Shown: positions 10,559-22,660, counted from the first letter of the stretch. The stretch: 64,000 nt of DNA from Ianthella basta (GCA_964019415.1 OZ025882.1:2706427-2770426); one strand, 5' to 3'. Notes: a model not told the origin generated them from the letters alone. Numbers and translations: made by a program.

Positions 10559-11292
10559 ATGGAGTATTGCCCTGAGTACATGGCTATACCTTCCTTCAGG
10601 CCAAAGAACACACCTTCCTTCAGGCAAAAAACACCACTTGGTCCAGAGCACCCACCAGAGATGCATGGCCTTACAGTGACCATGTTGTGTATGGTTGGTA
10701 TAACACTGGTAGTGTTACACCTTATCAGCTTAGTATACCAAACTCAGCATCAAAGAGGTGTGTGTGTACTTGGGTGGGGGGTGCGGGTGAGGGTGAGGGT
10801 GAGGGTGGGGGTGAGGCAGTTACTTTCTTGTACGTATTTGCTCTGAACATGTATTAATCCATTATACATTATAGTAGTCCGGGGGGTTTGTGGAACCATA
10901 GAACTTATACTTGTGGTTTGCAGAGGTTATCTTTCTTTTTCCTTCATGGATGCCTGCCATGTTTCATATTATCGTTCACATTGACTTCTGGTTTTTACTA
11001 TATAGACTTGATTCGCTGTCGTTCCACATTTGAATCTACACTGATAATCATCACACCAGCTATAATTTTATTTCTAGCTAGCTGTAACAGTAACAGTGGT
11101 TGCTGAGGGCATCGGGGGACAGGCATCGGGCGCCGTAGCTCGCCGAAGGCTGGCCTCTCTGCTAGTACATACTATAGTTCTCAACATAGTCCTAGTGGCA
11201 TAGGAATAACTTCATTGTGCCTCATAGGATTTGGTGGCCTCTTATAACTGAAATGAGGGTTGTTAAAAAATATCTTATTGCACATTATACAG

Positions 11293-11418
11293 AGGTGGAT
11301 GGACTAGTGATTATGCAGAGAAATCCATCATATGATCCACTGGATAAATTGGGTACAGCTGAGACGGAGGCATCTGGAACGTATGTGTTAGCAGATGATG
11401 AAGTGTACCAATCCATTG
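11293..11418 (+). CDS. Gene A NPxY-type tail exon, copy 4
   Basis: A 126-base phase 1-1 exon encoding EVDGLVIMQRNPSYDPLDKL, then GTYVLADDEVYQSIG. The donor is G|GTAAGT. It has DPLD in place of DALD and D-D-E before VYQSI. It sits in the first copy of the 1.75-kb tandem repeat. Confidence 0.7.
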
Positions 11419-12060
11419 GTAAGTACACTAGTCCACAAGACTGCATTAACAGCTGTTTGTTGGCTTGTGCTACAGTATAATGTGCTCCATGTATTGCTCC
11501 TGTTTTGTGCTGTCTAGTGGGGTGTCAAAATTTCATCAGGCCTTCACTTACTCCCCAACTTTACTATATACCACAATAGCCGAATGGAGAATGCATATTA
11601 AAATGCCTGTCAATGCAGTAATAGTCAGACCTATATATTTAATAAACCTTGTGCATGCTGTCATAATTATGGCATACAATTCACTAGTAGTTTCACCTAC
11701 TGAGTGATACTGATGTTATAAACCACCACCTTGGGTGTGTGGGTCTATGCTGAGCATTTATGTATTTCATTGGAGTACTCTTGCAATGAAGGCACTAAAG
11801 TGCCAAACCCTTGGCATAATAAGCTATATAGAAAGTTTCATTCATCTGAATCAAAATGTTAATTAGAATGCATGGTTCTGCATTAAGAGCTGGGATTTGG
11901 TCAAAAGTACTGCATAGAAGAATGATAGCAATTGTATATACACAATAGTAAACTATACTATTTTCAGACTTGCATTAAGGCAACAATGCTGACTCTGAAA
12001 TATGGTCAATTATTATAGCACTACTATGCTAGCTATTTATAGAGGTGGTAACCAGTCAGT

Positions 12061-12291
12061 GTGCAGCAATCTAGCAATTGCAACATTATGGCAAATATTA
12101 AGAGCAGCCAACACATTAAGTTGGATGTGGCATCGTTGAAGGCTAATAGTGCACTTGCATCCAAAACTGTAACACTTTCATCACTGGAGATCCTTGATGA
12201 CTTCCAGAAAGTGTTGAAAGTGAAGGACCGAGTGGAATTTGGGGGAAGAATGAAACAGGCTCTGCAGGGCACGAAATACCTCACTCAATAG
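12061..12291 (+). pseudogene. Fragment resembling an RPA-like OB-fold protein, copy 2
   Basis: A near copy of 10314-10558, lacking about five codons (VSMKI region) and ending in a stop just after KYLTQ. See the first copy for the basis of the call. It arose by the 1.75-kb tandem duplication. Confidence 0.3.
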
Positions 12292-12504
12292 AGTACTGCC
12301 CTGAGGACATAGTTATACCTTCCTTCAGGCCAAAAAACACACCTTCCTTCAGGCAAAAAACACCACTTGGTCCAGAGCACCCACCAGAGATGCATCGCCT
12401 TATAGTGACCATGTTGTGTATGGTTGGTATAACACTGGTAGTGTTACACCTTATCAGCTTAGTATACCAAACTCAGCATCAAAGAAGTGTGTGTGTACTT
12501 GGGT

Positions 12505-12516
12505 GGGGGGGTGCGG

Positions 12517-12549
<33 letters not shown>

Positions 12550-12560
12550 GGGGTGAGGCA
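12505..12560 (+). repeat. GGGTGA-rich G-tract array
   Basis: About five GGGTGA units are followed by GGGGGTGAGG. A shorter version lies near 10784-10820, and other G-rich versions near 5888 and 8137. Four or more G-triplets in a row could form a quadruplex on the plus strand. Confidence 0.85.
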
Positions 12561-13046
12561 GTTACTTTCTTGTACGTATTTGCTCTGAACATGTATGAAT
12601 CCATTATACATTATAGTAGTCCGGGAGGTTTGTGGAACCATAGAACTTATACTTGTGGTTTGCAGAGATTATCCTTCTATTTCTGCTTTTTCCTTCACGG
12701 ATGCCTGCCATGTTTCATATTATCGTTCACATTGACTTCTGGTTTTTACTATATAGACTTGATTCGCTGTCGTTCCACATTTGAATCTACACTGATAATC
12801 ATCACACCAGCTATAATTTTATTTCTAGCTAGCTGTAACAGTAACAGTGGTTGCTGAGGGCATCGGGGGACAGGCATCGGGCGCCGTAGCTTGCGGAAGG
12901 CTGGCCTCTCTGCTAGTACGTACATACTATAGTTCTCAACATAGTCCTAGTGGCATAGGAATAACTTCATTGTGCCTCATAGGATTTGGTGGCCTCTTAT
13001 AACTGAAATGACGGTTGTTAAGAATATCTTATTGCACATTATACAG

Positions 13047-13172
13047 AGGTGGATGGACTAGTGATTATGCAGAGGAATCCATCATATGATCCACTGGATA
13101 AATTGGGTGCGGCTGAGACGGAGGCATCTGGAACGTATGTGTTAGCAGATGAAGGAGTGTACCAATCTATTG
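13047..13172 (+). CDS. Gene A NPxY-type tail exon, copy 5
   Basis: A 126-base phase 1-1 exon encoding EVDGLVIMQRNPSYDPLDKL, then GTYVLADEGVYQSIG; donor G|GTATGT. It is very close to copy 4 and lies in the second 1.75-kb repeat. Confidence 0.7.
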
Positions 13173-13786
13173 GTATGTACACTAGTCCACAAGACTGCAT
13201 TAACAGCTGTTTGTTGGCTTGTGCTACAGTATAATGTGCTCCATGTATTGCTCCTGTTTTGTGCTGCCTAGTGGGGTGTCAAAATTTCATCAGGCCTTCA
13301 CTTACTCCCCATCTTTACTATATACCACAATAGCTGAATGGAGAATGCATATTAAAATGCCTGTCAATGCAGTAATAGTCAGACCTATATATTTAATAAA
13401 CCTTGTGCATGCTGTCATAATTATGGCATACAATTCACTAGTAGTTTCACCTACTGAGTGATACTGATGGTATAAACCACCACCTTGTGGATGTGCAGGG
13501 TCTATGCTGAGCATTTATGTATTTCATTGGAGTACATTTGCAAATAGTAGCTTTCTTAATTTGTGAACTGTGCATAACGCTGTGTAAGAGAAATGTAATC
13601 TGTTATGGTATTTCATAGAAACAAATGTATAGTACATAATATCCGTAACATATCTACTATAAAGACATATTCTACTTCTGTAAGTTTCTATTTCATAGTA
13701 CAACATTTCATCATGCTTCAGTGAGCAGCTAGGGTACCGTGAATCTTGTTGATCACTCTCTGTACTTTACTCCACTATACCTACAG

Positions 13787-13827
13787 GTGGCAGCAGTGTG
13801 GAATATTATTATGTGACGCCGAAATAG
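13787..13827 (+). CDS. Gene A candidate last coding exon
   Basis: After a ctacag acceptor, phase 1 reading gives GGSSVEYYYVTPK and a TAG stop at 13825-13827. A short Tyr-rich C-terminus fits the tail of this gene, and the phase matches all upstream exons. It is so short that it could be chance; transcript data would settle it. Confidence 0.4.
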
Positions 13828-14780
13828 TCTGAAGTGTGCATATTTCATCACTCCTATATAATTCAATATTGCATGAATGACTTGTGGTTGGTAAGTTCAT
13901 GTCCATCTTAAATGTTCAGCATTGAGTAATTGTTCTTGCTATCCCATCATTGTGACTCTGAATTTATGGAAATGTAGCTGGAGATTTATATCATGTACTA
14001 TAACAGCTGGAAAGTGGGAATGAAGGGAGGTATGAGGAAGAGACTAGGTGTGTAGGCTTTATCACAGCATGATGTGGTGATTAAATGCATAGAATCATGT
14101 ACTGCAAACTCATGCATGCAATGCATTACCCCAAGCTGTTTCAGAACAGGTGCAATTTAACCCATAACATAATACAATCTGTTTCATTACTGGAATGACA
14201 AAGATGCACATGCATTATGGTTCTGACAGAGTGCATGTCGCAGTGAAGAAACTAATCCAGGAAAAAACATAAAGATCTCAAATTAATTAAATCCAGTGAT
14301 CCTACTGTCATCAAGGACTTTTAGTAGATCATGGAGATAGTATGGTGAGAGTGCAATTGCACAATCTATTCAAAGAATGTGTGGCAATGAGTGAAATGCT
14401 CTATATAAAGATACTCATGCAGTTTGCATCCAACATGATGTACAGAAATAGAAAATGTCTAAGATGGTCACTGTGTTAGGCAGCCACCTCTCTAAAACAG
14501 CCAGTCTCCCCTTGCGTTATCAAGTAATTTAATTCATGTCATTGACCTGCATGGGTGTCTGTGTAGGATAAAGAAGTGCAATGCATGTATGCTCACATGT
14601 ATCTGAGCCTAGTGGGCTGAAGGGTGAGAGAATGACATGATAGTTTTTTTGTTGCATGGGTTCACTTTCATGTGTTCTATTGCAACATGCTCAATGTGAC
14701 AGGTCACAATATTTGACGAGCAGATCATAGCTTCAAGTATAATATATTCAATTTCCCTTACATATACAATCAAGTGCTTA
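13828..14780. other. Intergenic stretch
   Basis: AT-rich DNA without a convincing exon, RNA gene or element boundary. Confidence 0.5.
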
Positions 14781-14789
14781 TATATTCTT

Positions 14790-15310
14790 TAGGTTTTTCA
14801 CCTAACTCAGAGGCAGATGGTAGGTGCCTGTAGACAAGGTCTGGTCTGCAGTATGTACATACTAATTATATATTTCATAGTACATAGGGTCTGTGTATTG
14901 CAGTATGTGGTTTGGGAAATATGTGACTATTGGAATTTACCCTGTAGCAGTGTCTTCCTCTTGCTGTTACTCTATTGACACATAAATATTATTATGCTAA
15001 TGTAATGTAAATTGCTAATTAAATAAAGCTTATTAATATAATGTATGGTTGGATTGCAACATTTGCTCCTGCAGACTATCAAAGAGCATTTGATGACTTC
15101 ATATTTGTCTGTGGTGCAGAGTACAAGAAGAAAGTGCACATTCAGATATTGCGCTCAGTGGGTGTGTGAGTGTACAGCAGAGTGACTGAGGAGGTGTACA
15201 TCAATACATTAGGAAGTGAGAGGATAGCTACTGTTCCAGTGTCCATGTCAGTGATGACAGGAGACATGATTGGGTTCAATGGACAATTGCAACTATACAC
15301 TTTACGTGCG
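14790..15310 (+). pseudogene. Broken linker and ectodomain B copy
   Basis: At 15075, after a ctgcag acceptor, reading gives AFDDFIFVCG, then HIQILRSVG, RVTEEVYIN and VPVSMSVMTGDMIGFNG. This is ectodomain B of gene D (46428-46865) with about 35 codons missing from its first half, a GGA-to-TGA change after RSVGV, and no C-terminal third. A degraded linker exon lies just upstream (about 14790-14830), matching 46148-46192. The flanks also match gene D introns, so it is a remnant of a segmental duplication. Confidence 0.75.
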
Positions 15311-15878
15311 TAGGCAAGGTTTACAGTGTCTAGGGTCACAACCACCCACATGCCTTGTGCAATAATTCAATAATATGTAGTGCCACCATCTCTATTTGGA
15401 CTAGACAAGTTCTTGGGTGTAACTAGTATCTGCTCCACATAGTTAGACTGTGTTTTGGAGATGAGCACAATGTGAGAAGAACATGGGATTGCTATAAAAT
15501 ACAAGCACCAACAAGAACATACAGTGAATCCTCAGTTATCTGAACCCCATTGATTAAATGCCACGAACATTTCTTTCAGACAAGTGAAAAGTATGGATAA
15601 GTAAAATACAAATTATTGTACACATAAGTAGCTATATTATTATATATAATAATAAGTACTCTGATACATACATCATTCACTTTCTTAGCAATTAGTAAAG
15701 TTCTCTACTATAGGGATCAACTCTCCTCATTTGCAGACCACTTTAAAACATGGTCTATCACAAGAGCAGATGTGATTATTATGTAAGCCACCTGTAACAT
15801 TTACATTAAATTGGTGTTCTGGATAATAGAGAGGATCAGGTTAATGAAGGTTTGGATATATATATATATATATATATA

Positions 15879-16704
15879 TAGTATGGTGATTGCGCAACTA
15901 TAGGGATTTAAGCATTGGCAGGTGGTCCTATATATGTGATATAGACCTGAAAAGAGGTCTGATATCACGATATCAAAGCTCTGATTGCGCAACAGGTCTG
16001 ATATCAAGAAGGAATGTAATGAAACCAGAGCCAAATGTGTGTACTGTCAGGCGAAGCAGCCTTACCATTTCACTGTGGCCGTGACAATCAGTGCTGCGGA
16101 GGATCTTGACGCTCCAAGAAAAAACGCGACCGCTAAAAATCGTCGCACGAAGGAAAGTCAGTTGGACAAGATACATGCGTAAAGGAACGTATTCTAGGAA
16201 CCGAGCACTGAGTCCAGCTCTGTTGCGCGAAACTATGACGTGGAAGACGCGCAGACACGGTCCGTTGAGCGACTTCTTCAGATGACGAACACAAAGTCCA
16301 GCTGGATATCGTCGAAAGCTCTCAAATGTGGTTAAAATTGTCCCCTCTAGTTCTGAGTCCGCATCGAAGTCGGTGTTCTGCCAGAAAAGAAGCGTTTTCA
16401 GGACTCTCCGTCCAGCACCCTGTCACGGCCACAACCAAAACTGCTGACTGTGCATTATTTTGAATTCGGTAATCTCATTGGTCAGCGTACTGCCAATAGG
16501 CGCGCAGTATTCTCATTGGTCAGCCCTGAAGCTTGTTGTGACGTCACGGAGGCGTCTACTAAATGCAATGGTGCCGTAGCCCGTTCCAGAAGGTTCAGTG
16601 ACGTAATGCAGGCGCTTATGGAATGCAAATGGCGTCGTCGCCGGAGAGGTCTAGGCTCGATATTGCTGCTGAAGGTTCGTTCCTGTTGCGCACTCACCAT
16701 ACTA
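15879..16704. mobile_element. Element G nested in the Tigger-like MITE
   Basis: About 826 bases with inverted ends TAGTATGGTGATTGCGCAAC and a near-complement (GTTGCGCACTCACCATACTA). GC content is higher than the surroundings. No transposase is visible. It may be a non-autonomous TA-targeting element. Confidence 0.65.
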
Positions 16705-16712
16705 TATAAGAC

Positions 16713-16850
16713 ATATAGTACGGTAGGTCGGTCTATAGCCTCTATATAGGACCTCGGCGCTCATATTTACCTCGGCGCTTCGCGCCTCGGTAAATATGTA
16801 AGCGCCTCGGTCCTATATATCGGCTATAGACCTCCCTACCGTACTATATG
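16713..16850. mobile_element. Element H: 138-base foldback palindrome
   Basis: Arms of about 60 bases (start ATATAGTACGGTAGG) pair with about 88% identity by eye around a loop that itself holds GGCGCTTCGCGCC. It is adjacent to element G inside the split Tigger-like MITE. Confidence 0.8.
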
Positions 16851-18025
16851 TATTACATATATAACCGAGGATTCACTGTACTGGTACATGCCTTTGCTGA
16901 TGTTATTCAGTGTCTCTTACAAATGATGCCACCAAATAGTACACAGTGCCCAAGCAGCCTTTTGTACTGCTTAGAGAGAAATTCATATACAAATTCCATC
17001 CCATTTCAGCTATACACAAATTTAGCATTCAAGCTAGCTTCAGAACAGGACACCCAATATCTACTTCTGCAAAAAGCATAAATATTGCATGAGTCATAAG
17101 ATGTGTTGGTACTGCAAAACTACATGTGCTATAACATGGCTACAGAGTTTGTGTACAAAGACCACATGCAGAAGTTTCATGAATTCATCAGATGTACTGT
17201 AATAATAGTTGTCAATACATGGGGCTGCTGAAAAGGTATAATTATAACGCATCATTTTGTACATGACAGCATGACAAAATAGCAATACATTGGATACAAA
17301 ATCAATCTAAACAAAGCACAGCTCAAAAGAGAATGTTCACAGTTTTATCAATCTGTGTACATAATACGGATAGTACATATCTTTACTACCACACCATTGC
17401 ATGATGAAACAGCTAACACAGGTACATATATGATTGTGTCTCTTCTACTTCACCAAACCACAAATTGGCACAAAGCAGACCACTGATTAAGTATAATATT
17501 ATGTTCCCTTCCTATAATTAATTTTAATGGCTGCATGTATGCAAAACATTAAGTCATAATTATATTAGGTAGCATAGCATCTAAAACTTGCTTATAATTG
17601 CAAAACTACAGCATCTCAGTTTTAGGCTTCTAAACATACACACTGACACACATTACATAAAAATGTTATACACTTCTGTAGCATCCTCTGTACCCTTAAG
17701 GGGTTGTAGCTGAAGCTAGGGCATTGCACTCAGTCAGGATGAAGCAGTTAAAGGAGATGACTCTATATCCACTATACTATCACCTTCCCAAATTATTACA
17801 GTATTAATCCACCAAATGCATGTTGTCAAAGTTGCTTAACCTTAAAGGTATTATGTAATTAGACTTGCTGAACAATATAATTATGCAGGGATATCAAACC
17901 TTTAATAGCTAAGTGTCTGCATGACTGCAAACTATATATCAGTACCAAGCAGACCCAAATATAATAATCAATGCCTATAATTATCGTGGTCTCTTAACGT
18001 TTTTCTTTATATACCATCAATTGGC

Positions 18026-18150
18026 TCAAACATAGTCAGAGGTTTCTTGCATGGTTGAGTAGCATAGGTTTGGCTCCAGCTTCACTCCTTCCATTGAAGC
18101 ATATGATGGGCTGTCCTGCATGGTCACAACTATGTTTACTTATGCAAGAT
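18026..18150 (-). pseudogene. Tail exon 2 relic (NPxY family)
   Basis: An early TAA in frame is followed by readable VVTMQDSPSYASMEGVKLEP and CYSTMQETSDYV. The first NPSY has become SPSY. The paralog is 52334-52458. Confidence 0.75.
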
Positions 18151-18390
18151 CTACAGTATATATACATAGGACAGTGAAGTTGACAAGCAATCATGTGAGA
18201 AGGTTCTGCTTTCTGCTTAAGGATTTACAGAAATGTACAATTAGATCTTTGTCTAGAAATGAATGAACTGCCCTGTTTTGTTTAATTGTGCTCTGATCAA
18301 TTTGGGGCACTGTGAGTTGTATAGTTTATAAATGTCATCTGGTGCTATACATTGGCTACCACAAGACTGTGAATTAGTTGTGTCACTTAC

Positions 18391-18506
18391 CACTAGTTTG
18401 CTCATAAGTAGGGCTCGCCTCCATTACCAGACTCCTCCTTGGACTGCACAGTAGGATGAGTTGTGCTCCATGTTCATGACAGTACTGGCCTCCGGAGGGA
18501 GATGAC
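18391..18506 (-). pseudogene. Tail exon 1 relic (NPxY family)
   Basis: On the minus strand, GHLPPEASTVMNMEHNSSYCA is followed by a 2-base insertion after the GG codons, which shifts the frame and gives a stop. Splice sites (CTGTAG acceptor, GTAAGT donor) are still intact. Confidence 0.75.
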
Positions 18507-19697
18507 CTACAGCAGGACAGATGTGCCATTCACATCATAAAATGAGGAAATTATTGTTCGAACAAGTGGAGTTGTCTGTACTGGTTTGCTCTGTTTGCTT
18601 CCCATGTTCTTCTGCACAGTCATTCTCACATTGTGATCACTCTACAGAATGCACTCTAACTTAACAGTACTTGTGACAAGTTAAAGACATGGCTAACATT
18701 ACTCCACATACAATAGTCTTGTCTAACAGGAGATGGTGCCACTACTATATAGTTTCTCACAAAGCGAGGGGATCCGTGGCAGGATGTGACCCTAGCCACA
18801 GTGACTGTAAACTTTCCCTGTCAATGACAACAGGTGATTGCAGCTGATGACATGAAGCAACTGCTCAATAAACTTTAAAGATGAGCACTACATGTCCCTG
18901 GGGTTCATGACCAGGAAGGAATGCATGTAAATCATTGATCGAAGCAGTTGAGATTTATTTCTTCCACCTACAACAACAACTCAACATCCACGAATTGGGT
19001 GGCTACTTCCCTCAGTGGAATGAGTGCCCTGAGGCAGAGATCATACCATCCCACTAGTCCCACCTTTACTAGGGATGATTATAACAGAGTTTGTGGATAT
19101 GAGGAAAACAGAGCAGGTAGAATTCATTGCACATGATCACAGTGGAAGCTCTACTAGGCTGAGGGGGGTGCTTCACTTCATACAATTCCTTCGCAGGGTC
19201 AAAGTGCTGGAACACAGACACCACCCCAACTAGCTGGATTCTTGCAGAGGTGGTTACTCTCCACAAATGATAAGGAAAGCCTGCTGCTACGTATGTCACC
19301 TTGTACCAACACTGTTCCACATTGAGATTCTAGCAGAGAGTAGTATATACGTACGTAAGTCAAATATTGGTGCAGTGAAAGGGTGCAGTCTGGTGGACCA
19401 CCTAGCCATACACTGAGGCAGCAGTGGATGTATGTACAGCTGAAGCAGGGCAGCCTACATTGCAGTCTTCAATGTAAAGGCTGTCTCTAGCTGACGCCAA
19501 GGAGCTTGGTCTGGCATGATATATCAAGTGGCCTGACAGGTGGGTTGGTCACAAATGGAAAACAAATGAAAAGGGGCCTGAGGGTGACCATGTGGATGGC
19601 TCTGTATATTGATGACTGATATTGATGACGGTCTGAGGTGTGCATATATTACATATGGCCAGCATCATACAAACCCACAGAAAGGTATTAAGCTCAC

Positions 19698-19809
19698 CTA
19701 TAGCTGCTTTCGTTTCCCTCCAAGTTACTTTCCGTGCAATCAGTACTGCAGCAACAATGACTGATACAATAATGAGGATGACCACCACAGCCACCACTGC
19801 ATGCTCCAA
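19698..19809 (-). pseudogene. Membrane-helix exon relic
   Basis: Minus-strand reading gives VVAVVVILIIVSVIVAAVL, then IARKVTWRETKAAIG and a GTGAG donor, closely matching 50247-50615. The Ser/Thr-rich stalk portion is missing. Confidence 0.75.
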
Positions 19810-19849
19810 TCACTGGGAAAAACATGAAATTTCCTGAAGTATGTGACTA

Positions 19850-20095
19850 CAGGAAATGTACAGCAAAATTTATGAATGGCATTTCCTGTACATTTCAGTG
19901 ACCAGGAAATGTCAAATTTAAGGTACATTTCCTTTTTTGTACAGGAAATTTATAAGTTGCATTTCATGTACATTTCAGTGACCAGGAAATGTTCATATTT
20001 AAGGTACATTTCCTTAAATTGAATGTACAAGAAAATTGGAATTGCATTTCCTGTACACTTCAGTGACCAGGAACTGTTCAAATTTAAACGTCATT
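19850..20095. repeat. Minisatellite, about 85-base unit, three copies
   Basis: Three diverged units share ATTTCCTGTACATTTCAGTG, ACCAGGAAATGT and AAATTTAAGGTACATTTCCT. Each unit can partly fold, because CATTTCCTG and CAGGAAATG pair. Confidence 0.8.
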
Positions 20096-20831
20096 CAATG
20101 TAAACTGATCATAATCCTGTCTCAGGCCATGGAATGTATAGGCCATCAATGCATGACAGATATTCTGCATGCAGCTGCAGAATAAACATGCTAATTACCA
20201 GAAAACTCCTGCATTTCACATGTCATGTCACATTCGGGATAGATGCCTTGATGCCTTGATACAGGCCTTGATCAATATCTGTAACTGTCATGAATTCCTA
20301 TGTAACACATATACCTGTCATGCATGTACTTATGCATAATGAATTCTTCATAACTGTACATATTATTATGGTTACATGACTTGTACGTGCACATGCACAT
20401 GCTCTGCATTAATTTTGTCATTAATTGTTGTGTTCTTAATGGCACATAATAGATCTGTACCTACATTGTGCCAGCATACTATATAAAATAGTATGTCAGC
20501 ACATTATACCAGTCTGCAGAATCTGATTTGCAAGTGTACATGTACATGAACTCTAGCTAATTTCATAAATCGGAATGATAATAAACACAATTATGCAAAT
20601 TGCATAACAACTGTATAGTTACGTATAATGAATGAATGAATACCTCTGACAGCATGATCTCCAGTGCTGGAGGTAGCCCTTACAACATTGCAGTAATGTA
20701 ATCTTAAGTGCTGCATATGTTCATACTATAATTATACATTATACAAGTTACTTATTTCCTAGTCAGCTTGATGCCAGCACTAACTGGGTACATAATAAGA
20801 AGGTGTTTTATCCAGCACCTGCATACACGTG

Positions 20832-20832
<1 letters not shown>
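20096..20832. other. AT-rich stretch with no gene seen
   Basis: Nothing recognisable on either strand. Confidence 0.5.
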
Positions 20833-20881
<49 letters not shown>

Positions 20882-20886
20882 GTGTG
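20833..20886. repeat. GT microsatellite
   Basis: About 25 GT units. Confidence 0.95.
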
Positions 20887-21083
20887 TCTAGTGCTCTCTG
20901 TTTGTGTGCCTGTGCGGCTTCAGCGTTAGTCAGAGTACACTGCACTGAAGAGCCTCAAATAAGGCGAAGCAGCAACACGCTGTCTGCAGTTCTCTGCATT
21001 GCAGTCTTGCTTCGAATCACACTCGCACGCACACACACAAACCTGCACATGTCTAGCCAGGTACAAAAGAAGTAAATGTACAT

Positions 21084-21326
21084 GTGCACAGCCTATTAAA
21101 CGTCTCCAAACCAACCGGAGAGCCTGAGGTCTTCTATATCCGTGGTAGAGCTTGTCCCCTTAGACTTCTGCCTTTCCAAGGCAAGCTATATCATCCAATA
21201 CACGACGAAAGAACATGCGGAAAAGCAAAGATAAAAATCGAACCCAACTTCGAGAATTGGACCGGCTGCAGTCTGTGTTCTTGTTTTATTCTCTGTGATC
21301 ATAAACAATTAACTATACAAGCATGA
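21084..21326 (+). other. Unrecognised open segment
   Basis: Open for 80 codons and protein-like (GEPEVFYIRGRACPLRLLPF, HDERTCGKAKIKIEPNFENW), but I recognise no family, signal or splice logic. It may be an exon fragment or chance. Confidence 0.2.
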
Positions 21327-21618
21327 TTATTTTTTGTGTTATATTATCTTACTATCATGCTCACTTAATGCTATCAACTATAAATATATTATTTTATCAC
21401 AACCAATCATGCAAATCATTGTCCTCACAATTTCGTTTCTGAATTGGAATTATCAATGACTGATTGTTGTCATCATATTTATCATAGCCATCATATTATT
21501 TATATATCATTATACAATGATCGGCAAAGGATGTCATGAGCTCATAATTAAAGTGGCAGTACATCATAATGATTATGCATATGCATGATAAAATGTTCAA
21601 ACATGGCAGCTAGAACAG

Positions 21619-22660
21619 TCAGTTGCCCTTTAGGTACTCTACCAATGCCCTGCGGATAGCTTCAGCATCCTCATGCTCGCACTCCTGTGAGGCAACAGTA
21701 TCACATGGACTCTGAAGGTGCAGTGACTCTACCTCTTCAGTCCATTCTTCATTAAAAGTTTCACCATGTATCTCACATACATTGTGCAGGACACAGCATG
21801 CAATATCCATCTTTGTAACATAGTGAATATGCATGTCATTTTGCTTAAGCAATCTTCACCAGCGTGCCTTCAGCTGACCAAAAGCATTTTCTGTTACAAT
21901 CCTGACCCTTGAGAGATGATAGTTAAAATGCTTTTGATCATGTGTCAGATTACCTCTGAATGCATATGGTTTCATTAGCCAAGTAGTCAAAGGGTAGCCA
22001 GAGTCACCGACTAGCAGCACAGGCACATTCACACCTTTCAAACCATGCACTTCACCCTGTAGAACTTTACCATCACATGCTTTGGCATACAAGGAAGAGT
22101 TAACTAACACCCTTACATCATGGACACACCCAGGGAAACCACAAAAAACATCACAAAAAATATACTCGTGATCTACAACAGCCTGTAGGATCACTGAATA
22201 CCAGCCCTTGCAGTTGTAGTAATCTGTATGATTTAGATGTGGTGCTTGCACAGGAATATGACAGCCATCAATTCCACCAGCACACTGGGGGAAATTCCAC
22301 TTTGACTCAAACCCCCTGATCACATTTTGTAGCTTTTCTCCAGTAGAAAACTGAATATAGCTTGGTAAAAGTATGTTCACAATAGCATCAACCACACTGT
22401 GAACAATAATGCACACAGTTGATCTTGCAACACCAAACAAATGAGCAATGGTGCGGTATTCAGCGGGAGTAGCCAGGCACCACAAAGCAATCGCTACGTG
22501 CTTTTCCACAGTAATTGCTTTTCGAAAAAGTGTATTCTTCGTCTTCAAGATGGGCCTCAATTGTTCGCAGAGATACAAATATGTTTCTTCGCTCATTCTG
22601 AAATTTGTGAGTCAGTCATGGGAGCTAAACGTCTCCATGACGACAAATCCCACCAGTGAC
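21619..22660 (-). mobile_element. Decayed PIF/Harbinger transposase (HARBI1-like)
   Basis: Minus-strand reading gives the DDE nuclease of PIF/Harbinger transposons, which cuts and rejoins DNA at the element ends. Visible in order: HWWD (near 22659), TNFRMSEETYLYLCEQL, a helix-turn-helix-like stretch (HLFGVARSTVCIIVHSVVDA), GGIDGCHIPV (first Asp), LLVGDSGYPL (second Asp), RVRIVTENAFGQLKARW (Glu), and CCVLHN near the end. Decay: a TGA at 21856-21858 right after KARW, a TGA at 22612-22614 where family members usually have Trp before the NFRMS motif, and a frame change between HWWD and VVMETFSS. The usual MYB/SANT partner protein is absent. Autonomous activity is not possible without help. Confidence 0.9.

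Larger units (their letters stand above)
10284..13535. repeat. 1.75-kb tandem duplication inside gene A
   Basis: 10284-12026 and 12031-13535 are direct copies, the second shorter at its end. Each carries the OB-like fragment, a GGGTGA-rich tract, and one NPSY tail exon. Identity is high by eye, which points to recent duplication. Confidence 0.85.
15522..16878. mobile_element. Tigger/pogo-like MITE, split by later insertions
   Basis: The ends CAGTGAATCCTC and its complement are flanked by TA, as in Tc1/mariner-Tigger elements. The body 15522-15860 is the reverse complement of the intact copy at 35930-36302. The right terminus is displaced to 16862-16878 by about 1 kb of inserted DNA entering at a TA-rich site. 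Confidence 0.85.
16884..19820 (-). pseudogene. Inverted pseudogene copy of a gene-D-type membrane and tail region
   Basis: This block is the reverse complement of about 50.5-53.6 kb: membrane exon, its intron, both tail exons and downstream DNA. On the minus strand the membrane exon is 19698-19809, tail exon 1 is 18391-18506 and tail exon 2 is 18026-18150. Exon 1 has a 2-base insertion relative to its 114-base paralogs. Exon 2 has GCA-TAA near its start where the paralog reads GCA-GAA. The membrane exon is cut off upstream, within the AIIGAVVA region, by a minisatellite. No ectodomain follows, so this is a dead duplicate. Confidence 0.8.
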
